DNA from: Laetiporus sulphureus 93-53
Lineage: Eukaryota > Basidiomycota > Agaricomycetes > Polyporales > Laetiporaceae
Length of the DNA stretch: 64,000 bases
Direction of reading: 5' to 3'
NCBI RefSeq assembly: GCF_001632365.1
Contig: NW_024468516.1
Location: forward strand, 776,177-840,176
Part shown: one piece after another, positions 11,592 to 21,340 of the stretch
How positions within the stretch are numbered: position 1 is the stretch's first letter
How the letters are laid out: every line of letters begins with the position of its first letter
Program-made: the position numbers and the translations under genes
Notes under the pieces: model-generated
What the model was told of the DNA's origin: nothing
Database searches by the model: none
The model's input: the letters and a program-made list of their open reading frames with translations, nothing else

Positions 11592-12555
11592 GACACACTC
11601 GCCCACGGTTCGTCATCCATCCCGCTATGTGTATCGAGAGACGAAGTCTCTTGCAGATGAAACAAAAGCTGAGGAGCCCCAGCAACAGACTATCTAATCA
11701 GTCTCTCCCGCCGCGTATGCCCTCGCGCTCCTTGATGCGTTCTCCTCCCCGCGACATAGCCCTAGATCCTCTCGCCTGTCCCGCGCGTCATCCCGGACAC
11801 ATTCCTTCTTCCGCCTTTGCATCTACACATTCCGACATACTGGCATTCGCACGATAATTCTTACATATTATGGAACTCTTTATGCGCCTGGTCACCTCCC
11901 GACAAGTTCGCTTTTGCTGCTTTGCACCCGTTTTCGTACTTTCATTTTGTGTACACATACGTCTTGGCTAATGGAGATTGGTGGATCCGATACATCGTGT
12001 TTATGGCGACACATGCCTCTTCTCTCTGCTGCAAATTCCATGTTTTGTGTTCTATGTTGACGAGTGTGCTGGCCTGAGGTCGCGTAGTATCGTCGATTGC
12101 AGTAACGCCGGGACACGTGAGCTTGAATATACATCAGCAACGCCGATAACTAAATCGGGAGACAGCCGACCTGTGCACTGACTGCCCGCAAGCCTGGGGT
12201 TGCTTCTGCCATCATCCCGCATTGCGAGCTTACTTTCTCCTCGCTCTCCCCGCCATCATCGGCGTTGCTCGCTGCTATTTATCGTTTCCCGCCCCTGGTG
12301 CCTCCGCCTTTTGCTCGCAACCGGTCGGCATCTCGTCTCGGCTCACTTCTCCAGCGCTTTCTCCGCTCTCGTGTCTGGACCATACATTTGACTTGCTCGT
12401 GAGCCGTGCCTGGCGCATCGCGCCGCTTTCGTCTTCGTGAACATAGTCACTCATTGCCTGTCGCTCTTTTCCCTCAGTGCTGACAACTCAGCACCTCGAA
12501 ATCTAACCCGCTCGTCTCGTCTTCTCCTCTCTCACATCCCTCGCACCACATCATA
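11592..12555. other. Spacer between the two G-gamma genes
   Basis: About 960 bases with no supported gene. The right half (12180-12550) is C/T-rich on the plus strand and contains CTCACATCCCTCGCACC just before the copy B start, as expected of a promoter and 5' leader. No terminator or repeat is evident. Confidence 0.5.
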
Positions 12556-13018
12556 ATGATGAACGGGCGTCCACACAAGCAGTCAATGTCGGAATTGAAG
12601 CTCCGTCGTCTGACGGAGCATAATCAGCGACTAAGGGAGGATCTTGCAAGGCCACGGATAAGAGTGAGTGAGGCTAGTGCAAGGTACGTGATTGCTGCGA
12701 TATATGCGCTTGGATCGGCTCGCTGACCGTCTATGCCTTTCTGCCAATCGTTTGTTCACATACCATTGCTGTCGTAGCCTGATCCGATATTGCAAAACAA
12801 CGAAGGATCCTCTCGTGCGTACCCTTCCCTTCTGCGCCTATCTCGATGTGCCGGCGGGTTTCGGTGGCCCACCCATCCGTCTGCTTGCCTTGCAAAGTTG
12901 ACAGGCTACTCACCCTCTTATGACACAGGTTCCATCGGTATGGGGACCAGTAGCGAAGAATGAGGACCCGTATGCACAGCAAGGAACAGGAGGGGGTAAA
13001 TGTTGCGTTGTCCAGTGA
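12556..13018 (+). CDS. Heterotrimeric G-protein gamma subunit, copy B, 84 aa
   Basis: Three exons (12556-12683, 12778-12814, 12929-13018) give 84 codons. It shares with copy A the core [20 protein letters not shown], the segment [19 protein letters not shown] and VPSVWGP, and both introns fall at the same codons, so the pair is a tandem duplication. It ends GGGKCCVVQ, i.e. CAAX box CVVQ with an adjacent Cys; Gln also favours farnesyl transferase. The tail before the CAAX box ([12 protein letters not shown]) differs from copy A. The start may be either of two adjacent ATG codons (12556 or 12559). Confidence 0.92.
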
Positions 13019-13533
13019 CCGTGTTCCTTCATCGCATTGCATTTTCGCTACCCTTTTGCTGTTGTTACATATATACCGCCGCTCTTTTTATTACTGCCAG
13101 CCAGGTGTCGAGTTTCCGTCTCTATTCTCATAACATTATGATAACATGCTCTGCCCACGTCTTTCTGGCTATATGCCGGTGCGCACTTCCTATGCGCCCT
13201 CGTTGGAAGTTTGCAATCGCAATGATGTAAACTCCTGTTTCTTGTTGCCGTTTTTCCTTACATACAAGGTCCGTGAGGGGGCCGCGATTGTACTGTAGAA
13301 CAAGGTCAACTCGCATCTCTCGGAACGTCTAGCAGACCACGCGGCAGTCTCCCAACCCCCTTCCGGACGTGTGAAGTTCGCATAGGAGTCTGTCACATCC
13401 ATTCACTTAAGCGTTTTCGCTGCGTGCACCGAAAATTAACGGAACGGACAACCCGAACGTCATGAGAGGGCTGTAGCGGTAATGAACACCACGTGTGTAG
13501 CCACAATTGTGTTCCTGGGCGTTCCTGGTTGGG
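13019..13533. other. Convergent intergenic region, nothing seen
   Basis: The 515 bases hold the 3' ends of G-gamma B (plus) and eIF2B-beta (minus). I see no gene, tRNA or repeat; open frames here are short and incoherent. Confidence 0.5.
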
Positions 13534-14924
13534 TCAAAGCAGCTGGTCCTCGTCATCATAGCTCTCCTTGACAAGCCTGGAGACGAGCCGCCATCAGCAT
13601 CAATAGTGATATAGTGATATCCAGGGCGGACCTGTAGACCGACGTAGGCGGGTGATCACCGCTAAGCAATGTCGGTTAGCTCCGAAGACAAGGCGTGGGA
13701 CCAGGACTCACTCGTTGGTGATGTAGACATCGACAAGGTCCGGGCTGACATAGTCGTAGTATGGGTTGATAACATCGACCTTCTCCACAAGGCTGCCCTC
13801 CTCAAATCCGAGAACGCTGCTCGGATCTGCAAAATCGAGTGCGCCGTACTCATGGTAAAGGTTCCAAAGCGGGGTCAACTTGAACTGCCCGGCGCATACA
13901 ACCACTGGCGTGCTGTGTGCGCGCGCGGCTGTTGTCGCTAGTAGGGAGCCGGTGATGGCGAACATGCCGCCGTTGGCCAGGATGGCGTGTGCGCCGAGGA
14001 TGACCTTGTTCACACGCGACATGATGGCGTAAATCGAGGAATCAGGGACCAGAAAGGTCGAGATGCCTGCGGATGATAGAGAACGCGCCATTTCGTGGCC
14101 GTCGTAGCTGCAGACAGAAGCTCATGAGATTACTGAGGCATTGTGATGTCGCCGCATACTCACGATGGGCCCGTCTCTGCGACAATGACGGTGTAATTCC
14201 GATAGTGACCGGCAAGCTTGAGAAATGCCTCGACGGTTTTGGAATGTCCTATCGTCAAGATGATCTCGCTGTGAGGTCTTGCAATCAGTACATGGGCGGC
14301 TAAGAGGAGGGCATCACGCACTCTGAATGGATGTGGTCCTTCGCCGTTTTGGAGACATTGTCATAGACTGTTTCGAGTTCATCAAGGACATCCTGGATGG
14401 CCTCCATCAATACTGGCTTGATGCTTCGCGCGAAAGAGTCTGGGTCATCGGGATCATCCTCTTTCAGGGTGATTGTGCCGTCTGACTTGGTCGCGACGTT
14501 CTGTTTCCGGGGTTGTCCTTGCAGAACGAACTTTGATATTGAGAAGACGTTGTTTGAGGGGGCTGATGAGCCGGCCTTGGTCGCTGAATTGTACTCCTCG
14601 CGAATGTTGTGCAACACTTTCCGTACGATGTTTCCAACAGTATGTTCTAACATGGATTGACATTAGATCTTGTTCGACAAGTACGCACATGAAGTGATAG
14701 TGAACACCTTTCGGCTGCGCTTCCGCTAGTCGTCTTCCTACATCCCGAATGAGTCCCACCAACTGATCGATGTTCGAGAATCGTGCTTTCGATACTACTT
14801 GTCGTAGCACGAGTACCGTCTCAAGGGCAGCTGTCCGCGAGCCTATTACTTGCCGTCTTCTTAGTTTCGCAGCGAGTATTTCTACAGAGCGGTAGTTTGC
14901 TGCGTTAGATGATTCAGGAGCCAT
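13534..14924 (-). CDS. GCD7: Translation initiation factor eIF2B subunit beta, 371 aa
   Basis: Regulatory subunit of the guanine nucleotide exchange factor that recycles eIF2-GDP in the cytosol. Six exons (14924-14708, 14646-14322, 14268-14164, 14107-13712, 13661-13632, 13576-13534) sum to 1116 bases. The N-terminal helical domain (EILAAKLRRRQVIGSRTAA) is followed by the Rossmann-like half with IILTIGHSKTVEAFLK, VIVAETGPSYDGHEMA, the SRVNKVILGAHAILANGG signature, and the C-terminal NPYYDYVSPDLVDVYITN and VYRLVKESYDDED, all hallmarks of the eIF2B alpha/beta/delta family, with closest fit to beta. Length is usual for the family. It shares a 329-base divergent promoter with BRX1, another gene of the protein-synthesis machinery. 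Confidence 0.93.
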
Positions 14925-15253
14925 GTCGAACTTGGGACTTGACGCGTTACTGTGTCGGTAGCTGGAAGGATACAAAGCAGGGCGCCATGAGGAGTCATAC
15001 CAAAAGTATATCAATAATGATCGCGTCTGACAACTTGTACCCTTTTCGCTTTCTTTGCAAATGATTGGTTGATAGATCTCTCGTATAATTATTTCTGATT
15101 TTCTGTGAATTTTCTGCTCTGGGGGTTGCGCGGCGGCGAGGGACGCGGTCGAGTGGCGTCCATCTGTCACGTGCCAAACAGATTGGAATCTGGCCTTTGC
15201 TGAAAAGGATTCGTTAACCAGTACGCACACTCTCTCGATTGCAGTGTATCGCC
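14925..15253. promoter_or_regulatory. Divergent promoter, eIF2B-beta / BRX1
   Basis: 329 bases separate the two opposed start codons. Both genes serve translation or ribosome assembly, so joint control is plausible. The stretch is AT-rich in the middle (15040-15110). No named binding site can be assigned by eye. Confidence 0.45.
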
Positions 15254-16371
15254 ATGGCATCACTGCTGAAGGAACATAAGATCAAGACCTCCAAGACAGA
15301 TGGAAGGGGGAAGGGCAAACGCAAAGCTGAGGACCTGGAAGAGGAGGAGGCTCAAGCTCCTGCACCGAAGAGGATCAAAAACAAGCAACGGGTACTGCTG
15401 CTATCCTCCCGAGGCATCACACATCGTATGAGACACCTAATGAACGACCTAGAGACGCTTCTGCCGCATGTCAAAAAGGGTGAGTTGTAGACGACATCAC
15501 ATTACGCCTATTATCTAAGACCTTGCGCTGCTGTAGATGCGAAGCTGGATTCGAAAAACCACCTCCACTTGCTGCCAGAGTTGGCTGACCTGAACAACTG
15601 TAACAATACATTATACTTCGAGGCACGCCGACACGAAGACTTGTATCTATGGGCTGCCAAAACACCGAACGGTCCAAGCATAAAGCTGCATGTCCAGAAT
15701 ATGCACACGATGGACGAGTTGAAGATGACCGGGAACTGTCTGAAGGGAAGTAGGGGTGTTCTCAGCTTCGACAAGGCGTTTGATGACAGCGAGTGGGGCC
15801 GACTAACGAAGGAGGTGTTCACGCATGTGAGTAACGGCATCTTCGAGCATGAGCACTTCGTGACGCTCGCTATGAGTAGATTTTTGGAGTCCCATCACAA
15901 GCACGCAGAGCAAAGCCGTTTATAGATCACATCCTCACGTTCTCTATCCTGGATAACAAGATCTGGTTCCGTAACTTCCAGGTAGGATCGTTGTCTTGTC
16001 CTCGCAGGATTGAGCTAATGAGTATCTAGATCATTGAAAAGGACCCTTTGCAACCAAACGGACCACCTCAAACGTCCCTCGTCGAGATTGGTCCTCGGTT
16101 CGTGTTGACGCCCATCCGAATATTCGAAGGTGCCTTCGGGGGGACTACGGTCTATTCCAACCCTGGTGGGCACAATTCTATGAAACGGCGTCGTTCTCAC
16201 ACTAACGCTCTCGCAGAATTTGTATCACCCGGCGCTGTGCGTTCCGCCCTCAAGAGAACGAAGGGAGACAGATACGGCAAACGGAAGCATGCTGAGCAGG
16301 AGAGGAGCGGCAGAAAGGAGGGCCGTAAGAGAGAAGAGGATGAATTGGCCGTCTCGAAGGTTTTCGCATAG
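15254..16371 (+). CDS. BRX1: Ribosome biogenesis protein BRX1 (Brix domain), 302 aa
   Basis: Nucleolar factor for 60S subunit assembly. Five exons (15254-15479, 15537-15826, 15880-15981, 16030-16165, 16217-16371) give 302 codons. After a basic Lys-rich leader (residues 1-45) comes the Brix domain: KQRVLLLSSRGITHRMRHLM, NNTLYFEARRHEDLYLW, NMHTMDELKMTGNCLKGSR, PFIDHILTFSILDNKIWFR and LVEIGPRFVLTPIRIFEG. These are specific to BRX1 among Brix proteins. The C-terminus is again rich in Lys, Arg and Glu. I chose ATG 15254 because it opens the conserved frame in CGCCATGG context. Confidence 0.95.
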
Positions 16372-16673
16372 CTGCGCGTCCATCTCCTCATCACTGTTGG
16401 TCTGCATTGCTGCATATGCCGGCAGCGCGCTATGGTTCTCTTGCCTGCCATCTTCGTATGTGCGTGAGGTTTGAGAGGCCTTGGAGGACAGAGAATGATG
16501 TATGCCGGCACAGTGACGGGTAAGCTCACACGACAGTCGGGGTATGGCCCACACGGAGCGCCCGTCGGCGTGTCGGCCACGTGCTCACGCGTAGTTGAAC
16601 GCGTTCCTTCGCGCGCACCTCTCGGTCTTTCTCTGCCGCAGTCCCGTGTGGCTCGCCTTAATTATTCAAAACG
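16372..16673. other. Spacer BRX1 to CSM1/PCS1
   Basis: 302 bases between two plus-strand genes; it should hold the BRX1 terminator and the next promoter. Nothing else is recognised. Confidence 0.4.
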
Positions 16674-18442
16674 ATGTCCGATGTATCTGACGACGAGCTC
16701 GGTATGTAGCATTGATCTGTATATTGACGTCGAGATCCTTGTGTACGAAGACCGTTCAATCCTTAGCTAGTTATGATGCTACCACACCGGCCAGGCCGCC
16801 GGCCTCTGCTACGAAGGAAGTAAATGCACGAGCTAGCCGCATTGCTGCTGTAGGAACTGCTGGCACATCGTCTAAACCTCTCAATATGGCCAAGAAGACT
16901 GCGCCAAAGCGCCCTGCCAAGATCATCGTTGAGCATGAAGAGATCATCATTGAATCTTCATCGTCTGAACATGAACACGGCATAGAAACAACTCAAGAGG
17001 GATCTATCGTTGATATGGCCGGCTCATCCAAGACAGCACCAAGGAAAGCACCAGGCCGTGCAGGCGCCGCAGCTAGCGGCAAGGCGAAATCGGCGGTAGC
17101 GAAGGGCAAGGCCAGGGCGGTGGAGCATGAAGAGATGGACGTGGATGAGGTGCTGCTGGTCGATGACGATCGGCCGAGTCGTACAAAGCCTATTCCAAAG
17201 GTCTCAAAGGCCAATGCTGTGTCGATAGCTCGTCTAACGAGGGAGAAAGAGAGCCTCTCACGCGAAGTAGACAGACTGCGTAAGAATGTGGACAGTGTGA
17301 GATGATCTCTTCCATTGTTGGTAACAACACTGACCATCCTTGAGCAGCTCAACGCTCAAGTGAGCAAGTATGAAGAACAGCTAGAAGAACTGTTCCACAT
17401 TCGCGAGACGGAAGCAGAGCAAAACCTCAGAGAGCAAGCGGAACAGTATGAAGCAAAAATCCAGAGTGAGCATCATATGCGTTCCGTGACGGTGTCGCTG
17501 ACTCTCGTTGCAGCCCAGGAGGCGCTGATCAAGGAGTTGACTTCTCAGCTGACAAAAACAAAGGCCCTGGGAGCGTCTGCAAAGGCATCCGTCGTACAGT
17601 TCTTGACGCGCGAAGCAGCTGATGAGGAGAAGCTCGCCGTGGAGCGGGAGGTTGAACGTTGTAGGGACATCATCAAAAACAGAGATCAGCAGTTAGCGGA
17701 GAAGGACAAACGAATACAGGACCTCGAGGTTCAAGGTATGTCTAGATTGTCGCGCATGCACTGTGGCAATGTCATGAATGTCGTCTTATAGAGACGATCC
17801 TACGATCTGACCTGGCGGCTGAGATTGAGAGAGGCAATCACCTTTCCAAAAACCCGCCTCCTCCCTCTGCGCGTACTCATACGAAACCTCCGGACGATCC
17901 GAAGAATGCTCTCGTCATCCGGCTGTACGAGGACATGACCAATTGTCTCATAGTGTCCGCCAAAGTGGGAAAAAGTGCATATTTCAATCTGGACGAACCT
18001 GTCTTTAGTTGCGTTTACACACATCGAGACCCTGACTCAGATGTAACCGCGGCCAGTACGTCACGCTCCCTAGATGTGCGACTTTCTGGCGCGCTTACTG
18101 TCTCACACCTCTGTAGGCGTGAACTTCAGTTTACGAGAGATATGGGAGAAGCCCGAGGGCTCCGATCCAGATAGCCCAGTCAAATCCAAAGATGATCTGG
18201 TCATGAGAATGAAGTATCAGCCATATAATCTTGAAAACGAGCCTGAGGAATTCGTGAAGGCTCTCAAATTTTTAGGCCATGCGTTCATCTTTGCTCGTGA
18301 CCAGCTTCCAATATTCCTGAAATCGTTGACCGAGAATGTGGACAATGCCGTGCGAGGCGCAGTGGAAGAGGACATGAGTGAAGGAGAAGAGGTGGTCGGC
18401 ATGGAAGAGGTGGTTCAAAATGAGGTTGTAATTGTCGAATGA
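16674..18442 (+). CDS. CSM1: Monopolin-like chromosome segregation protein, Csm1/Pcs1 family, 495 aa
   Basis: Six exons (16674-16701, 16767-17296, 17348-17465, 17514-17735, 17792-18055, 18117-18442) sum to 1488 bases. Residues 1-165 are low-complexity and rich in Ala, Lys and Ser with acidic patches (IIIESSSSEHEH). Residues about 170-330 form a coiled coil (RLTREKESLSREVDRLRKN, YEEQLEELFHIRE and on). The C-terminal globular part contains LVIRLYEDMTNCLIVSAKV, VNFSLREIWEKPEG and a terminal LKFLGHAFIFARDQLPIFLKS helix pattern that matches the Csm1/Pcs1 C-terminal domain, in which an FxR..L..FY helix closes the fold. Family members dimerise and cross-link kinetochore parts (Pcs1-Mde4 or Csm1-Lrs4). 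Domain call from pattern memory, so moderately sure. Confidence 0.72.
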
Positions 18443-18559
18443 CGGCCAATGTTATGACTAATGTCAAGTGTACCTGTTATACCAACTCTGGAATACATCC
18501 ATCCAATGCACAGCCTATTACGATACCTCTACCGGAAGCTCTTATGGTAGCGATCAAAT

Positions 18560-21077
18560 CTAGTTGTCCATGCCTGCGCCCGCCATAGCCCAGATACGCA
18601 ATGCGTGTTCGTCTCTGGATACCGTCGCTTTCTTCATCGCCAGATCAGTAAATCCACCTTCAACGTCCGCACCACCTAGCATCGCGCCGGCCTTCACTAA
18701 GGTGTCCACAACGCCTTCGTGTCCTTGTCGGGCAGCATAGTACAGCGGAGTGTGCCCGAGGGCATCTCGGAGGTGCACTAGTGCACCAGCTACCAACAAT
18801 GCATTGACAGCGTCTACACATCCATTGAGTGCCGCAGAATGGAGCGGCGAGCGACCGGAAGATGGTTCGATGCAGTTTGTGAGACCGCCACCAATCGCGA
18901 TGTTTCGCCTTGGCTGGAACTCGGAGGTTGGACTGGAGGAATGATCTGTGCTGAGGTCCTGCTCAGCGGCTAGACAGAATTTGAGAGCTTCGATATCGTT
19001 CCGCGCGGCAGCGAGATGGACGAGGTATGGAAAGAGAGCGCCTTCCGCTGAGGCGGCCTCTGACGCTGTCCAGGACCAGGGCGCGGCTGCTTCAGCCATG
19101 TTTTTGGCGCTTTCATCATCTGTTGACGGCGTCACCGTAAATTTTGGCACAATGGGTCGAGCAGACGAGAGCCGGATGACTTGAGACAGAACCCCATGAA
19201 TGCTTTCGAGATTTTGATCGATTCCCTTGGGTTCGCTGATGGACGGTGGAAGCGTACTTGCCGGTCTCGTGAGCTCTCCGCGAAGCGGCGTTCCGATAAG
19301 CGAACGCACTTCGCCTATGGATAGTTCCGGCTTCGCGAGGAGATAGCTCAGTTTCGTCAGAGCGCACTGTTGATTTGCCGCATCACGCGTTAGCTGCAAT
19401 CGAGCTCACACAATAAATCGGAGAGCTGACCTCGGGAGTCATATCCCCACCCGGGATGACTCCGGCCGTCAATAGCTTCCTCCCGGTCTCATATGCGTCC
19501 GAAACAGAGCCTTTTGCGCACTGAGAAATTGAGACGATCACGACACCCCTATCGCAGGCCTCTTTCAGTTCTCCGATCAGATCGGCGCGCTGTGGTGCAT
19601 TGCCTGCGCCGAATGTCTCGAGTACAACACCGCGGGTAGGTGGAGCGAGGAATGCCCGGACTGTGGTAGCTGTAATGCCAGGGAAGAGACGTAAGGTGGC
19701 TTGAAAAATTATGCATGAGCGAATGACGCATGTATGGGACCGCGAACGACTCACCCACGTGCGGGCTCATGTCTAAGGCAGGAGAAATGAATCATTCAGT
19801 CGCCACATAGTACAATAATATCACTCACGTTTGTGGGATCTGAATCGCCTCAGACTTGTTTGTCGGATCACATCGTTCCAATTGACAATAATGTCAATGC
19901 CCACTTTATCATAGATAAGTCAGATACAAGAGTAGGACAGTGTAAACAGACCATTCACGAGTGGGGGAAAGTTTGGGCTCGCAAAGGCGTTGAAGTCATA
20001 CGACGAGACCTTGGAGACCCTGTTACCGCGGTAAAGAGTATGATTGAAGAACAAACAGCACTCTGCGAGTAAGCGGGTCTCAGTCAGTGTATTCTTATGA
20101 AAGCTGAATGAATGAACCTGGTATTATATAATGACCCGCAACCACTAGAGCTCCTAACAGATTATCAACGGCGTCATTTCGTAGCTGGGACATAGGTATC
20201 TGGGCACCAGTCACGATCTGAAGACGATACCATTAGGACGATGATAATAATGCGAGATCCAGCGGAGTCATACTAACCACTGTCTTTCCCAAATCCTCCA
20301 ATAGAAAGCTCAGTGCGGAGGAAGTGTACGACATAGTGTCTGTTCCGTGCAGGATCACAAAAGCGTCAAAGTTGGCATAGTTGAGCTCTATCTCTGTTGC
20401 AATCCTAATCCAGTCTGTGCTACCATACGCCCCACAGAAATAATTGGTCAGGATGACTCGACAGATAAATGTGTAAATTACCTTGGATCTCGATGTTACT
20501 GCTGTCCAGGAGTGGATCCCACTATGAAAGATATCGTTCTTAGGCAAAATTCGCGCATATAAGAAGCTTAAGCACTCACTTCAAGTACCGCATATCGGAT
20601 GCGTTTCCGCATGCCCCCAGGAGCCGTGCTCCGAGGTGTGATCAGGCTGGGTAGTTGCGCTTCATGTAGATCATCAGTGACTTTGACACATGTGGGCTGT
20701 CTTCCGTCGATAACAGGAGAAAGCTGTGCGGCGACGTGAGACATGCCTATAGGCCGGGAAGATCGCACGAGAAATGTGGGCAGAGAATGCTGGGGCTGTG
20801 GAACGGGGTCTGGGGAGGCAGCTCGACTTGCGCCCGGTTTCGGGATGGGACTTGCTTTCCCGCTATGGCTGCTCCATTCCCTGTATCCCTCGACTGAGGC
20901 AGAATGAGAGAACAAGGAATCTTCGAGCGGGTCGTGGAATCGGTTTTGAGTACGAAGGGTTTCGGTGAGGAAGTACGGCTCGGGTACATAGCCATGCTGG
21001 CTGAGGATCATGTTGATCGTACCGCCTGTGTTCAGAATGAGAACCTTTGATTCGTCCGATGGTTGGGCGAGGTCCAT
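18560..21077 (-). CDS. L-asparaginase with C-terminal ankyrin repeats
   Basis: Cytosolic asparaginase I type enzyme hydrolysing asparagine to aspartate and ammonia. Read on the minus strand from ATG 21077, with about eight introns. The first catalytic Thr motif is LNTGGTINM (Thr20 region); the second is VILHGTDTMSYTSSALSFLL (about 20380-20290); TGAQIPMSQLRNDAVDNLLGA and LFFNHTLYRGNRVSKV follow, then RGVVLETFGAGNAP and VIVSISQCAKGSV. An unusual Ser/Pro-rich insertion of about 110 residues lies between the first motif and the rest. The C-terminal 200 residues carry ankyrin-like repeats (GRSPLHSAALNGCVDAVNALL, GHTPLYYAARQGHEGVVDTLV). This architecture matches the animal and fungal asparaginase/60-kDa lysophospholipase family. 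It faces TRP5 across a short divergent promoter. Confidence 0.9.
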
Positions 21078-21340
21078 GGTGTTGAATTCTCGTGGATGCG
21101 CCCGAGCCTCAACTTGGCTTGAGCGCCTACACGTTGTTATTGAATCAAGTTTCAGCGCTCAGCGCTCAGCCCTGCTCGGCCACGGACTGGAGTCGAGATC
21201 CGATCGGGAGATAAGATGAGATGCTCCAAGTTTCGTGATTGATAATTCAGAGTTCCCTTGACTCGAGCTGCTCCATAAAACCTGGGTGGTCTCACCGACA
21301 TTTTGCACTTCCCTAACCCCCCTCCGTTCTTTTGCGTAAT
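21078..21340. promoter_or_regulatory. Divergent promoter, asparaginase / TRP5, with a Gcn4-like site
   Basis: 263 bases lie between the two opposed starts. TGACTC at 21259-21264 is the core of the Gcn4/Cpc1 site that controls amino-acid biosynthesis genes in fungi; it is the only such copy in this stretch and lacks the final consensus A. A short repeat CAGCGCTCAGCGCTCAG sits near 21152-21170. Regulation of both amino-acid genes by Cpc1 is an inference. Confidence 0.4.

Noticed and set aside
19833..20072. Plus-strand frame of 79 codons inside the asparaginase gene
   Set aside because: The minus strand here encodes conserved asparaginase motifs (LFFNHTLYRGNR), so the plus frame is incidental.
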